DNA of 64,000 nt from Bacteriovoracaceae bacterium (GTDB lineage Bacteria; Bdellovibrionota; Bacteriovoracia; Bacteriovoracales; Bacteriovoracaceae). A program made the translations under genes and the position numbers. Numbering within the stretch: the stretch's first letter is position 1; every line of letters starts with the position of its first letter. The stretch lies in the NCBI GenBank assembly GCA_016786485.1, contig JAEUWD010000017.1, forward strand, positions 81,484 to 145,483, written 5' to 3'. This document shows positions 37,566 to 47,077 of this stretch, in pieces. Below the pieces are notes generated by a model that worked only from the letters and a program-made list of their open reading frames with translations, ran no database searches and had not been told where the DNA came from.

Positions 37566-39149
37566 ATGATTGACTGGAACACGATTAAGGATCTTCATGT
37601 TATCAGTAAGTTGGAAGAGATTATCGGCAACTGGTTTGGTGTCGAACTAATCTACACTAACGAACATGGAAAAATACAAAACTCAATTCATGATAAAAAT
37701 TATGAATTTAAAAATCATTTCTTTAAAGTTCAAACCCATATTTCACATGGCCTTGAATATTTAAATTCAGATATTGAAAAAATGTTTGAGAAATTTGAAC
37801 AAGGTGAACATGGAACACTGATTACTGAATCATTCTTCCAAGGTGTAAAAACCGTTTGTGTTCCTATCATTCATGAGAGTGAGCTATTGGGATGTGTTTT
37901 TGCTTATCCATATGTAAAAGATGATTTCACGAGTGAAGAATCAGATGCACTTGTAAAAAAACTCGTTGAGTGTGGTTCGTCAACTGATGATGCGAAATCA
38001 GCCGTTTCACACTTGAAAAAATTAAATCTACAAGAAAAAGAATATTTAAAAGAATTAGTAAGCCTAGTTGTTCACGAAATTATCACATTTCACCAAGAGA
38101 TTTCTAAGCGTGAAAATATGATCAAAGACCTTAACTCAGAGCTTGGTAGTAAATATCGCTACCACAACATGATTGGTAAAGCGAAGTCGATGCAAGTGGT
38201 TTATCATTTGCTAGATAAGATTTCTAAATCAGAATCAACCATTCTAATTCAAGGTGAAAACGGAACAGGTAAAGAACTTGTTGCGAAAGCCATTCACTAC
38301 GCTTCACCTCGTAAAGACATGGTTTTCTTAGCGCAAAACTGTTCAGCTTTTAACGATAACCTTTTAGATTCAGAATTATTTGGTCACGTCAGAGGCGCTT
38401 TTACTGGTGCTGTGAAAGATAAGAAAGGTCTGTTTGAAATGGCCAACGGTGGAACTCTGTTCTTAGATGAAATTGGTGATACTTCGCTTGCAATGCAAGT
38501 TAAGTTACTCCGAATTCTACAAGAAGGTACTTTCCTTCCAGTTGGTGCCACTTCTCCAAAGAAAGTTAGCGTGCGAATTATTGCAGCTACGAATAAACCG
38601 TTAAAAGAAATGATTCAAAAGGGAGAGTTCAGAGAAGATCTTTACTACCGATTGAATGTTATTAACGTAACATTGCCTCCATTGCGTGAAAGACGCGAGG
38701 ATATCCCACTTCTGATCGAGTACTTTGTTGAAAAACGCTGTGCTGAAATGGGTCTTCCGACTAAGCAATTTTCGAAGAAGTGTTTAGAGAAATTAATTGA
38801 TTATTCATGGCCAGGCAACGTTCGTGAGCTTGAAAACGAAGTCGAGCGACTTGTAGTTCTTGCCGGTGAAGATAAAATGATCACTCCAGAAATCCTAAGC
38901 GGAAAAATGATGGAAGTGAGTGACAATTTCCCAGGAGTTAAAGGTGTTCGTACCACTGGTAAATTAAAGGATGCTTTAGAAGAGCTGGAAGCTTTAATGA
39001 TTCGCGAAGGTTTGAAGCGTTGCAATTATAATAAATCCAAACTGGCCAAGGAATTGGGAATCAGCCGTGCGGGCTTGATTATGAAAGTTGAAAAGTATGG
39101 GTTTGATAAGCGTACAAAATTCGCCGTTAACGAAAGCGAAGAAGATTAG
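37566..39149 (+). CDS. Sigma-54-dependent transcriptional activator
   Basis: A 527-residue enhancer-binding protein. Residues 1-180 form a sensory domain resembling the PocR/GAF type (GVKTVCVPIIHESELLGCVFAYPY near 93-116); its ligand is unknown. The AAA+ domain starts near 200. It has Walker A GENGTGKE (230-237), the sigma-54 contact loop GAFTGA (277-282), Walker B LFLDE (298-302) and the arginine-finger segment REDLYYRLNVI. The C-terminus has a Fis-type helix-turn-helix (NYNKSKLAKELGISRAGLI). It is not a response regulator, as there is no receiver domain. The acyl-CoA carboxylase genes follow after a terminator, so a regulatory link is only a guess. Confidence 0.93.
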   Translation: MIDWNTIKDLHVISKLEEIIGNWFGVELIYTNEHGKIQNSIHDKNYEFKNHFFKVQTHISHGLEYLNSDIEKMFEKFEQGEHGTLITESFFQGVKTVCVPIIHESELLGCVFAYPYVKDDFTSEESDALVKKLVECGSSTDDAKSAVSHLKKLNLQEKEYLKELVSLVVHEIITFHQEISKRENMIKDLNSELGSKYRYHNMIGKAKSMQVVYHLLDKISKSESTILIQGENGTGKELVAKAIHYASPRKDMVFLAQNCSAFNDNLLDSELFGHVRGAFTGAVKDKKGLFEMANGGTLFLDEIGDTSLAMQVKLLRILQEGTFLPVGATSPKKVSVRIIAATNKPLKEMIQKGEFREDLYYRLNVINVTLPPLRERREDIPLLIEYFVEKRCAEMGLPTKQFSKKCLEKLIDYSWPGNVRELENEVERLVVLAGEDKMITPEILSGKMMEVSDNFPGVKGVRTTGKLKDALEELEALMIREGLKRCNYNKSKLAKELGISRAGLIMKVEKYGFDKRTKFAVNESEED

Positions 39150-39171
39150 AATTTAGCCTAAATTTTTATAC

Positions 39172-39201
39172 AAGGAGCCCCTTTTTAGGGGCTTCTTTTT
39201 T
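39172..39201 (+). terminator. Rho-independent terminator after the sigma-54 activator
   Basis: Ten-pair stem AAGGAGCCCC/GGGGCTTCTT (one G-T), loop TTTTTA, then a T tract. It separates the regulator from the carboxylase operon. Confidence 0.92.
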
Positions 39202-39253
39202 GCCATTTATTTAAGCCCAAGGTAGAATTTCCCATCATTCAGGAGTATGGACC

Positions 39254-40813
39254 ATGCAAACGATCGAAGAAAAGCGTCAGTTCCTCAAAAATATACATGC
39301 ACAAGCAGAGTTAGGCGGCGGAGCTGATAAACTCAAAAAACAGCGTGAGCAAGGTAAGTACACCGCACGTGAGAGAGTAGAAAGGCTGCTTGATCTTGGC
39401 AGTTTTTTAGAATTCGATAAATTTGTCGTTCATGATGTAACGGCTTTTGGCATGGATAAAACTCGTTATCTAGGTGACGGAGTTGTAACTGGTATCGGTA
39501 GTATCAACGGTCAGCAGGTAGCGATTTTCTCGCAAGACTTCACCTGTTGGGGTGGGGCACTCGGAATGGCCTTCGCTAAAAAAATTATGAAGGTCATGGA
39601 TTATGCCCTGACTAATCGTATTCCCGTTATCGGTATTAATGATTCAGGCGGCGCGCGTATCCAAGAAGGTGTTGAATCGCTGGCCGGTTACGCAGAAATT
39701 TTTTGGCGTAACGTGGAAGCTTCAGGCGTAATACCACAAATTTCTTTAATTATGGGCCCATGTGCGGGTGGCGCGGTTTATTCTCCAGCGATTACCGATT
39801 TTGTTTTTATGGTGGATAAGACTTCTTATATGTTTGTGACCGGTCCGGATGTTATCAAAACTGTAACTCATGAAGAAGTGACAAAAGAACAACTCGGCGG
39901 CGCCAGTACACATAATCAAAAATCAGGTGTAGCTCATTTTAAATGTGATAACGAGGATGATTGCTTTGAGCGTGTACGTGAACTTTTAACTTATATTCCA
40001 GCGAGTAATTTTGCGAAACTGAAAGAGAAACTCACCAGTGATCCGGTGACGCGTGAAAATTTAAAATTAAAAGATGTTGTTCCGGCCAATCCGAAAAAAC
40101 CATACGATATCAAAGAAATTATTCTCGATGTTGTGGATGATAATCAGTTCTTAGAAGTGCAACGTGATTTCGCTAAAAATATCGTGTGCGGTTTTGCTTC
40201 TATTGGTGGAATTAAAATTGGTATTGTCGCCAATCAACCGGCCGTGCTTGCAGGTGTTCTTGATATAGATTCATCAACAAAGGCCGCACGTTTTGTGCGC
40301 TTCTGTGATGCTTTTGATGTTCCAATTTGGACTTTAGTTGATGTTCCGGGATTTTTGCCAGGAACAGTACAAGAGTACGGCGGCATTATTCGTCATGGAG
40401 CTAAGCTACTTTATGCTTATGCTGAAGCCACTGTGCCACTCATCACTTTGATCACAAGAAAAGCTTACGGAGGCGCTTATGACGTTATGGCCTCAAAACA
40501 TATTCGCGCTGATATTAATTTGGCTTACCCAACAGCTGAAATTGCGGTTATGGGAGCTGAAGGTGCCGTTAATATTATTTTCCGTAAGGAATTAGAAGGT
40601 CTTACAGGCAAAGCCTTCGATGAAAAGAAAGCGAAGTTAGTGGCGGATTATGAAAAGCAATTTGCGAATCCATACCGTGCAGCTGAGTTAGGTTATGTGG
40701 ATGAAGTTATTTTGCCAGAACAAACACGTGAACGTTTGTATAAATATTTAGTTTCTTTAAAAAATAAAAGCAAATCTCGCACGACGAGAAAACACGGGAA
40801 TATTCCTCTATGA
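39254..40813 (+). CDS. Acyl-CoA carboxylase, carboxyltransferase subunit (PccB/MmdA type)
   Basis: Transfers the carboxyl group from biotin to an acyl-CoA, probably propionyl-CoA or a related substrate. The 519-residue protein has the two crotonase-like halves of the family. The N-terminal half contains [24 protein letters not shown] and [17 protein letters not shown]; the C-terminal half contains [30 protein letters not shown] and [19 protein letters not shown] ribosome-binding site precedes it. It overlaps the biotin carboxylase gene by four bases, and the biotin carrier follows, giving a complete three-subunit enzyme. Substrate specificity cannot be read with certainty. Confidence 0.92.
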   Translation: MQTIEEKRQFLKNIHAQAELGGGADKLKKQREQGKYTARERVERLLDLGSFLEFDKFVVHDVTAFGMDKTRYLGDGVVTGIGSINGQQVAIFSQDFTCWGGALGMAFAKKIMKVMDYALTNRIPVIGINDSGGARIQEGVESLAGYAEIFWRNVEASGVIPQISLIMGPCAGGAVYSPAITDFVFMVDKTSYMFVTGPDVIKTVTHEEVTKEQLGGASTHNQKSGVAHFKCDNEDDCFERVRELLTYIPASNFAKLKEKLTSDPVTRENLKLKDVVPANPKKPYDIKEIILDVVDDNQFLEVQRDFAKNIVCGFASIGGIKIGIVANQPAVLAGVLDIDSSTKAARFVRFCDAFDVPIWTLVDVPGFLPGTVQEYGGIIRHGAKLLYAYAEATVPLITLITRKAYGGAYDVMASKHIRADINLAYPTAEIAVMGAEGAVNIIFRKELEGLTGKAFDEKKAKLVADYEKQFANPYRAAELGYVDEVILPEQTRERLYKYLVSLKNKSKSRTTRKHGNIPL

Positions 40814-42231
40814 GTCGCGTATTAATTATTAATCGTGGTGAAATTGCTATTCGAGTTGCTAAGGCGCTGCGAGAGCTAGGTCATACTGCTGTAGGTATTT
40901 GGACCGATAATGAATTACAGCCGTCACATCTTGAGTATTGTCACGAATGGGTTCACTTAGCTGGCATGACCAATAAGGAAACTTATTTAAACGTTGACGC
41001 CATCATGAACTTAATTAAAGAACATAAAATTGAAGCGGTTCACCCGGGTTATGGTTTTCTATCTGAAAATATGAAATTTTGTGAGCTACTTGAAAAGAAT
41101 AAAATTATTTTTATTGGCCCGAATTCAAAAGCGATTCATTCGATGGGTGATAAAGCGATTTCAAAAAATATTGCGAAAAAAGCTGGCGTACCAGTAGTTC
41201 CTGGTTCAGTTGGTGAGGTCGCAAGTATTCCTGAAGCGATGAAAATAGCGAAGGAAGTCGGATATCCAGTGCTCCTTAAGGCCGTTGCCGGGGGCGGTGG
41301 TAAAGGGATGCGCACTTGTTTTAATGATGAAGAATTAAATAAAAATTTTGAGGCGGTTAAGCGTGAAGCGGCCTCATCTTTTGGTTATGAAGGCGTTTTA
41401 GTTGAAAAATTTATTCTAAATCCACACCATATTGAAGTTCAAATTTTGGCAGATAAAAAAGGTAATGTGTATTATTGCTTTGAGCGTGAATGTTCAATTC
41501 AACGTCGTCACCAAAAAATTGTCGAAGAGGCACCATCACCGTTTATTGGAAGCGATGAAAAACTACGCCGTGAAGTTTGTGAAACTGCAGTTCAATTGGC
41601 CAAAACAGTTGGTTATGATTCAGCTGGTACGGTTGAATTTATTATGGGTGAAGATCGTAAGTTTTATTTTTTAGAAATGAATACCAGAATTCAGGTTGAG
41701 CATCCTATTACTGAGGAAATCACCGGTATCGATTTAGTCGCGAACATGGTGAAATCAGCTTTCGGAGAAGAGCTTGATATTAAATCTCAAGCCGATATTA
41801 ACTATCGCGGACATTCAATTGAGTGTCGTATTTGTGCGGAAGATCCGATTACCATGTTACCTGCTCCTGGAAAAATTATTGGCTTCGAAACAACTTTCCC
41901 TCAAGGCATTCGATTTGATCATTGTATTTATGCCGGCGAAGAAATTACGCCACAATTTGATCCGATGATTGGAAAATTAATTGCTACAGGAATCACACGT
42001 GAGGTAGCGATTCGTAAATTGCAAGCGGCACTGGATGGCTTAATTATCGATGGATTAAAATCAAACACTTCATTACATAAAGCCATTGTGCGTGAACCCA
42101 ATTTTATCAAAGGTAAATACACCACCAATTATTTGGCTGAAGTAAAACCACAGAACCAAGTTTCTACCAATCATGAATATTATAAATTAGCTGAAAAGAT
42201 TATCAGCATGGAACTGGATCAATTAATATGA
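40810..42231 (+). CDS. Biotin carboxylase subunit of the acyl-CoA carboxylase
   Basis: ATP-dependent carboxylation of the biotin on the carrier subunit, using bicarbonate. The 473-residue protein has the family start ([22 protein letters not shown]), the ATP-grasp Gly-rich loop ([12 protein letters not shown]), and the catalytic segment ([24 protein letters not shown]). The C-terminal part holds [12 protein letters not shown] and [12 protein letters not shown]. It overlaps genes on both sides by four bases. It is slightly longer than AccC (about 449) but lacks a fused carrier domain, which is encoded separately downstream. It is grouped with the carboxyltransferase rather than with accB, so it is probably not the housekeeping acetyl-CoA enzyme. 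Confidence 0.93.
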   Translation: MSRVLIINRGEIAIRVAKALRELGHTAVGIWTDNELQPSHLEYCHEWVHLAGMTNKETYLNVDAIMNLIKEHKIEAVHPGYGFLSENMKFCELLEKNKIIFIGPNSKAIHSMGDKAISKNIAKKAGVPVVPGSVGEVASIPEAMKIAKEVGYPVLLKAVAGGGGKGMRTCFNDEELNKNFEAVKREAASSFGYEGVLVEKFILNPHHIEVQILADKKGNVYYCFERECSIQRRHQKIVEEAPSPFIGSDEKLRREVCETAVQLAKTVGYDSAGTVEFIMGEDRKFYFLEMNTRIQVEHPITEEITGIDLVANMVKSAFGEELDIKSQADINYRGHSIECRICAEDPITMLPAPGKIIGFETTFPQGIRFDHCIYAGEEITPQFDPMIGKLIATGITREVAIRKLQAALDGLIIDGLKSNTSLHKAIVREPNFIKGKYTTNYLAEVKPQNQVSTNHEYYKLAEKIISMELDQLI

Positions 42232-42719
42232 GATATTATTTAATCAACCAGGACAATGAAGAAGTTATTTTTGATATCGCCAAGACTGAAAAACTAGGCT
42301 ACGCCTTCTATCGCTTCAAAGTTGAGAACAAAGAATATAATCAATTTCTTTATATTAAAAAGTTAGCGAATAAATTTTATCTTTCAGAAGATAATAAAAC
42401 TTGGCGTAAAGTAGCCGCGCTTGAGTTAGACCGTACGCTCGCTCATAAAGCACAGGTTTATAAGGTTTATCACGGCTTTAAACCATCAGGTTTATTCTCG
42501 GGTGATAGTGGTAACTTAGTCACGCAAATGCCGGGTAAAGTGGTTAAAATTCAAACGACAGTTGGCGCGGAAGTGAAAAAGGGGCAAACGCTTCTAATTC
42601 TGGAAGCGATGAAAATGGAAAATGAAATTAAAGCGACCAAAGACGGCAAGATAAAATCCATCAATGTTAAAGAGGGCCAAGCGCTTGATTCTGGCCAGCT
42701 TCTCATGGAACTTGAATAA
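42228..42719 (+). CDS. Biotin carboxyl carrier subunit
   Basis: Carries biotin between the carboxylase and carboxyltransferase. The C-terminal biotinyl domain is clear: MPGKVVKIQTTVGAEVKKGQ, then LEAMKMENEI with the biotinylated Lys at about residue 129. The N-terminal 90 residues are a separate beta-rich segment of the kind seen in propionyl-CoA carboxylase carriers, probably for docking. It overlaps the biotin carboxylase gene by four bases and is followed after two bases by a methyltransferase gene, so all four are probably cotranscribed. Confidence 0.92.
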   Translation: MRYYLINQDNEEVIFDIAKTEKLGYAFYRFKVENKEYNQFLYIKKLANKFYLSEDNKTWRKVAALELDRTLAHKAQVYKVYHGFKPSGLFSGDSGNLVTQMPGKVVKIQTTVGAEVKKGQTLLILEAMKMENEIKATKDGKIKSINVKEGQALDSGQLLMELE

Positions 42720-42721
42720 AC

Positions 42722-43315
42722 ATGAAGCAAGTTTGGAATCAAAAGTATAGTGAGCATGTCTTTGCTTATGGCAAAGAACCGAACAAATATTTCGCCCAAG
42801 AACTTAAAAAATTAAGACCTGGAAATATTCTATTACCTGGTGAGGGTGAAGGGCGTAATGCGATCTTTGCAGCACAACAAGGTTGGAATGTGACCTGCTT
42901 TGACACTAGTACTGTTGCACGAGATAAAGCGCTGGCTTGGGCAGCTGCTGAGAAGGTAAAAATTGATTATCGTTTAAAGAGCTATTATGAAATGGATTTT
43001 AATGAAAGCTACGATATGTTGGGTTTATTCTATCTACACATGGAATCGAATGTTCGACGAGATACACATCGAAAATTTCTAAAATATTTAAAAACTGGCG
43101 GCTATCTTATCATGGAAGTTTTCTCAAAAAAACAAATGGATAAAAGCTCAGGTGGTCCTAAAGTTCTTGATATGCTTTATAGCGAAGACGATCTGAAGGA
43201 AGATTTTATCAGTTTAGATTTTGCTTATATTGGTGCTGAAGAAATTATTCTCAATGAAGGGCCTCTACACCAAGGTCCAGCTAGTGTTATCAGAGTTCTA
43301 GCGCAGAAATTCTAA
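42722..43315 (+). CDS. Small SAM-dependent methyltransferase
   Basis: A 197-residue class I methyltransferase. Motif I is seen in ILLPGEGEGRNAIFAAQQGWNVTCFD (residues about 37-62; key GEGEGRN), with the acidic ribose-binding Asp at its end. YDMLGLFYLHM marks the post-motif region. The pattern resembles TehB/thiopurine-type small methyltransferases that act on small molecules; the substrate is unknown. It follows the carboxylase operon by two bases, suggesting cotranscription but not necessarily a shared pathway. Confidence 0.85.
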   Translation: MKQVWNQKYSEHVFAYGKEPNKYFAQELKKLRPGNILLPGEGEGRNAIFAAQQGWNVTCFDTSTVARDKALAWAAAEKVKIDYRLKSYYEMDFNESYDMLGLFYLHMESNVRRDTHRKFLKYLKTGGYLIMEVFSKKQMDKSSGGPKVLDMLYSEDDLKEDFISLDFAYIGAEEIILNEGPLHQGPASVIRVLAQKF

Positions 43316-43343
43316 ATATTTGGCCGCTAAATTGCTATTTAAA

Positions 43344-43365
43344 CATCGTTAGCTTAATAACGATG
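43344..43365 (+). promoter_or_regulatory. Perfect hairpin before the TraB/GumN-like gene
   Basis: Eight-base inverted repeat CATCGTTA/TAACGATG with a six-base loop (GCTTAA), directly followed by the GGGGT ribosome-binding site of the next gene. No T tract follows, so an operator or a translation-modulating hairpin is likelier than a terminator. Confidence 0.4.
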
Positions 43366-43373
43366 GGGTAAGT

Positions 43374-44195
43374 ATGCAATTTCTTTTGATAATATTAAGT
43401 TTACTGTCTACGGTTTATTCACAGCAAGTGCCGAAAGCGCATATCTACACTATCGAAAAAAATGGTCATATATCTTATATCATGGGCACAATTCACTATG
43501 GTGTGCATTTAGATGATTATAAAAATGAAAAAGAAAAAATCATCAACCTGATTAAGCAGAGTCCCTATTTTGCTTCTGAGCTAGGTATAGAGATGATTGA
43601 AGATGAAGAAGAAAGTGAAACGATAGAAGGAGTTGTTTCAACTCGTTCAGATACAATAAGTCTAGCGAGCAAAGACTTTTTACATAAATTACGGCTTGAT
43701 ACAGCCCTCTTAAATAAAATTCATTATCATGAATTAAGTGACGTTGCTGTTATGCTGGCTTTTATTAAAGATGATGAGGATCTTTCTGATTTTCAGATGT
43801 TAGATGTAACTTTAACTCAGGTTGCTGCCGATAATAATAAAGAAATTATAAAATTAGATAACGATGATCGCGATATTATAGATAATGAATTTTTACCAAT
43901 TCATGAACTTGTCTATGATTGCGGTGGTGATACCAGTGTTTTAAAAGGACTTGCGAGGGACGTGCAAACTAAATTTAAGAAAGGTAAGTCGGATAATTCA
44001 AAATTTATAATTAATGAGGACAACCCTGAAGATCAATATTTGCTAGTCGAACGAAATAAAATTTGGCTACCAAAAATTATGGAACTACACAATAGGGGAG
44101 GTGTGTTTGTTGCCGTCGGAAATGAACATCTTAAATATGATATTGGCTTAATTACATTACTCAAAAAAAATGGTTTTAAAATTAAAAAATTATAA
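43374..44195 (+). CDS. TraB/GumN-family secreted protein
   Basis: A 273-residue exported protein (signal peptide MQFLLIILSLLSTVYSQ). The fold family is suggested by the N-terminal GTIH motif (YIMGTIHYGVH, residues 36-45) and the C-terminal motif (VFVAVGNEHLKYDIGLITLLKKNGF). These match the paired GxxH-type motifs of the TraB/PrgY/GumN/TIKI superfamily, some animal members of which are metalloproteases. Bacterial roles are poorly defined. Highly acidic segments fill the middle. A hairpin adjoins its ribosome-binding site. Family assignment is fairly good; activity is not known. Confidence 0.78.
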   Translation: MQFLLIILSLLSTVYSQQVPKAHIYTIEKNGHISYIMGTIHYGVHLDDYKNEKEKIINLIKQSPYFASELGIEMIEDEEESETIEGVVSTRSDTISLASKDFLHKLRLDTALLNKIHYHELSDVAVMLAFIKDDEDLSDFQMLDVTLTQVAADNNKEIIKLDNDDRDIIDNEFLPIHELVYDCGGDTSVLKGLARDVQTKFKKGKSDNSKFIINEDNPEDQYLLVERNKIWLPKIMELHNRGGVFVAVGNEHLKYDIGLITLLKKNGFKIKKL

Positions 44196-44197
44196 AA

Positions 44198-44626
44198 CTA
44201 TTTTTTCTTTCGAATTTTACTTTTTTCTAATTTCTCTAATTCTTTGAAAGCATTCTTGATTTGTTTTTCGCGATTTTTGAGTTCGCTTTTGTTGATCTTT
44301 TCTTGATCTTTAAAAGCTTTTTTAAGGGTTTTCATATTTTCGGTGTGAACTTTTTTAAGTGTTTTGATTTGATCCTTAATTTCTTTATTTTGTTTCTTAT
44401 CGTTGTAAACCATTTTTAGATTGAGTTGATGTTCCTCGCTCGCAAAACGTTTTTTTTCTTCGAGCGTCTTGGTTTCAAATTCATTTTTCACCTTTACTTC
44501 ACGTTCCATAAAATCAATTTGAAGTGCGTGCATCTCTTCATGGAATTTCTGATACTCACTTTGGATATCCCCATAAGCTAAAGAGCTAAAAATAAGTAAT
44601 GCAATTGTCATGAATTTAATGATCAA
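44198..44626 (-). CDS. Secreted Lys/Glu-rich coiled-coil protein
   Basis: A 142-residue protein with a signal peptide (KFMTIALLIFSSLAYG) followed by an almost continuous charged helix rich in Lys, Glu and Gln, strongly suggesting a coiled coil. The start is a TTG at 44626: GAGGAG lies six bases upstream of it, whereas the in-frame ATG at 44611 would be too far. It ends two bases from the convergent TraB/GumN-like gene. No family or function is recognised; a periplasmic structural or chaperone-like role (Skp-like in shape only) is possible. Confidence 0.7.
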   Translation of the reverse strand: MIIKFMTIALLIFSSLAYGDIQSEYQKFHEEMHALQIDFMEREVKVKNEFETKTLEEKKRFASEEHQLNLKMVYNDKKQNKEIKDQIKTLKKVHTENMKTLKKAFKDQEKINKSELKNREKQIKNAFKELEKLEKSKIRKKK

Positions 44627-44738
44627 GCGAAACTCCTCGTTTAGGTGGTCTATTAAGTATATGCAAAGACAGCTTTTTTGCTTAGGGTGCAGTTTTGGCC
44701 TGTTGATTGCAAGTATGGGATTAGAAAGGCTTTTTTAG

Positions 44739-44768
44739 GGGACAAATTTGAGCAAAGTTGTCTATAAT
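44739..44768 (+). promoter_or_regulatory. Candidate promoter of the outer-membrane barrel gene
   Basis: GGGACA, 18-base spacer, perfect -10 box TATAAT (44763-44768). The predicted start near 44775 would give a very short leader whose AGGTG ribosome-binding site (44775-44779) is at its 5' end. The weak -35 box limits confidence. Confidence 0.35.
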
Positions 44769-44786
44769 TTCGACAGGTGTAAACGT

Positions 44787-45593
44787 ATGAAGTATATGCT
44801 TGCTCTATTTATGATGGTGTTTTCGGGTCAATTAATGGCCCAGGATCAAGGTTTTGATTTTTTGACATTTGATGTTGAAGAAAGAACAGGAGATCATATC
44901 CATAAGAGTGCGTGGAAGCTTGATATGTCATTAACCGCACTTCAGTATCAGCCTAATATTGATTTCCAGAGTTCATCTCCATATGGCCAGAATTTTAATC
45001 AAGACCGCTTAAATACGATTGGAACTATGATTGAGTTTGGTCGTGAGTACTACCTTACCAGCCGCTTGGTCGCAGGTACCAAGCTTCAGGGTTATTATTC
45101 TATGCTTGATAGTACTTCAAACAAAGCAGCTAGTAAGACCTTAAACGTTAATGTGTCATCACAATCGAATAAAGCTCAGGTTTATGGTGCTGGCGTTTCG
45201 CAAATGATTGGTATTAATATTGAAAGCAAAAAATTTGTTTATCGCCCCTTTCTTGAGTATGCAGTTGGTTATGGTGCAGCCAATAGTAATTTAAAGTATA
45301 ACTATCAATTAAGTGCGACAGATAAAGAGAATTACGACTTAACATTAGATGATCAGTATCTTTACAATGCCTTATCTGCGGGCTTTGCTTTTATTTCACC
45401 TCGTGGAATTTCTTCTTTTATTAAAATTTCAAGAATGGGTTTGCTTGATGGTAAATCTGTTGTTTCGGGAAATGGGACTAACATTAATATTGATCAAATC
45501 GGTGTAGTAAATGATAAAATAAAACCGAAAGAAATTAGTTTAGTTAGTGATGCTAACTATATTTTGAGTATAGGGTTTGGGTATTACTTCTAA
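44787..45593 (+). CDS. Predicted outer-membrane beta-barrel protein
   Basis: A 268-residue protein; the ATG at 44787 is preferred over an upstream in-frame TTG because it has an AGGTG site and puts the signal peptide first (MKYMLALFMMVFSGQLMA). The mature part alternates polar and aromatic residues with repeated Tyr/Gly strands, for example TRLVAGTKLQGYYSM-like and SIGFGYYF. It ends in Phe, the usual last residue of barrels assembled by BamA. It resembles the OmpW/porin-like barrel class in size only. The stop overlaps the start of the next lipoprotein gene by one base, so the two are probably made together. Confidence 0.72.
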   Translation: MKYMLALFMMVFSGQLMAQDQGFDFLTFDVEERTGDHIHKSAWKLDMSLTALQYQPNIDFQSSSPYGQNFNQDRLNTIGTMIEFGREYYLTSRLVAGTKLQGYYSMLDSTSNKAASKTLNVNVSSQSNKAQVYGAGVSQMIGINIESKKFVYRPFLEYAVGYGAANSNLKYNYQLSATDKENYDLTLDDQYLYNALSAGFAFISPRGISSFIKISRMGLLDGKSVVSGNGTNINIDQIGVVNDKIKPKEISLVSDANYILSIGFGYYF

Positions 45594-46441
45594 TGAAAAC
45601 GAAATGGTGTGTTTTAGTATTTATTTTTCTCGTCGCCAGCTGTAAAGAGCAGGAAACGGATTATATCGGCACGAAGAATTTAACGCCAGCACAGATTGAG
45701 TGGCTTACGGCGCAAGAAAAATTACTATGCAATAATAAACACAAAAAGAATATAGATAGCGTAATCAGTGCGATGGATGCATCGTTTTCTACTGATAAAT
45801 TGCCTCTAGGAAAGACATTAAAATATCAAGTTAATGTCGTTCAAAAAGATGATGATAAAACCGAGAAAGATACTCATATTGGTTATATTAAGGTCATCGA
45901 TATTATCGGTGATAAGATGTTGTTGCAGATCTACGGCATTATTAATCAAAATACGAATGAATTTGTCGATGAAGATATGGATAAATTTATTATTTACGAC
46001 AAACTTTCCAATCGCAGACACTTAGAGGCTGATTTTACGAAATATTGTCAAGAGCGTCCAGGTTCAGTTTCTACTGCTGAAGAAGAGAAAATTGGAAAAA
46101 AATTAATTTTTTCTTACTCACAAGACCAAAATGCAAATAATAAGTTTACCCATCAAGCCCTTTATAATTTTCCTTATTTCTTTTCACTTTATCATTTTGA
46201 AAAATCAGAAAAGATTACGGACACGATAAGCAAAACGGTTACGCGCAGGCTGACGGTTGAAAATCTCCAAAAAATAAAGTGTGAAACGCTTAAAGATAAA
46301 ATCGAAGATGATTTGATTTGCGATCAGACGCTTAAGCCTTCGCTGACTGCTATGAATGATAACGACTGCATCGAAGACACCAACGATCCTTTTATTGCAG
46401 CAGTGATTACTCGTGCAGAGCAAAACCTGAATTGCGAGTAA
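45593..46441 (+). CDS. Lipoprotein of unknown function
   Basis: A 282-residue lipoprotein with lipobox VASC (Cys17) after the hydrophobic stretch CVLVFIFLVASC. The next residue is Lys, not Asp, so outer-membrane sorting is expected under E. coli rules. The mature part contains a beta-rich middle (DKMLLQIYGIINQNT) and several cysteines towards the C-terminus (KCETLKDKI, LICDQTL, DCIEDT, NLNCE). I do not recognise a family. The start codon overlaps the stop of the barrel gene, implying coupled synthesis and perhaps a shared envelope function. Confidence 0.72.
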   Translation: MKTKWCVLVFIFLVASCKEQETDYIGTKNLTPAQIEWLTAQEKLLCNNKHKKNIDSVISAMDASFSTDKLPLGKTLKYQVNVVQKDDDKTEKDTHIGYIKVIDIIGDKMLLQIYGIINQNTNEFVDEDMDKFIIYDKLSNRRHLEADFTKYCQERPGSVSTAEEEKIGKKLIFSYSQDQNANNKFTHQALYNFPYFFSLYHFEKSEKITDTISKTVTRRLTVENLQKIKCETLKDKIEDDLICDQTLKPSLTAMNDNDCIEDTNDPFIAAVITRAEQNLNCE

Positions 46442-46525
46442 TTCATTTCGGAAAATATTGCCTCTTTTGAAAATTACATAATTCCTAAATATCATAAAAG
46501 ATGACGCTGAGTTGAGGAGGCCCTG

Positions 46526-47077
46526 TTGGCTGAGAATAAACGGCAAGACATTATTACTGTTCCAAGTTTACAATCGTATTTTTTTGAATCATTAACTGAA
46601 ATTAATAGAAATTTAGTACATCCTTTGCCAGAAAAAGCGCTTTATTATTCAAGTGATGTGCTTGAGAAGTTTTCTATCTCATCTGAATACTTTGAAACAG
46701 AAGATGGAAAAGTTAGAGAGAAAATCTTAGGCGAAAAATTTCTCATGGCCACTAGCAAATCTTTTGAAGAGCAAAAAAGAATTTATAAAGATATTGGGGA
46801 TACATCGCTGATTTTATGCGGTTATTTTTCCGATTCGATTTCTAAAAAAATTGTCGATCGTTCATACTATAAAAACTTAGGTGTAACGGCTTACAAGCGA
46901 TTAAACTCAGTTGTCCCATCGCTTTTAGACATGCCTTCGTTCTTTGAAATTTTAGCTTATTCATTTGATGGCTTAACCCAAATTATTTCAGAAGTTGCTT
47001 CACGCGATCAAAGTGATCCTCAAAAGCATTTGGTGGTCGATAGAATTATTCGTAGCTATTCAAAAAAAGCTAGTTAA
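46526..47077 (+). CDS. Conserved-looking cytoplasmic protein of unknown function
   Basis: A 183-residue protein starting with TTG, chosen because GAGGAGG lies five bases upstream; no later ATG has such a site. There is no signal peptide or membrane span. The sequence is mostly helical, with a striking mid-section (SLILCGYFSDSISKKIVDRSYYKNLGVTAY). I do not recognise the family. It converges with the M16 peptidase gene: the two stop codons overlap within TTAA, leaving no room for a terminator between them. Confidence 0.7.
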   Translation: MAENKRQDIITVPSLQSYFFESLTEINRNLVHPLPEKALYYSSDVLEKFSISSEYFETEDGKVREKILGEKFLMATSKSFEEQKRIYKDIGDTSLILCGYFSDSISKKIVDRSYYKNLGVTAYKRLNSVVPSLLDMPSFFEILAYSFDGLTQIISEVASRDQSDPQKHLVVDRIIRSYSKKAS

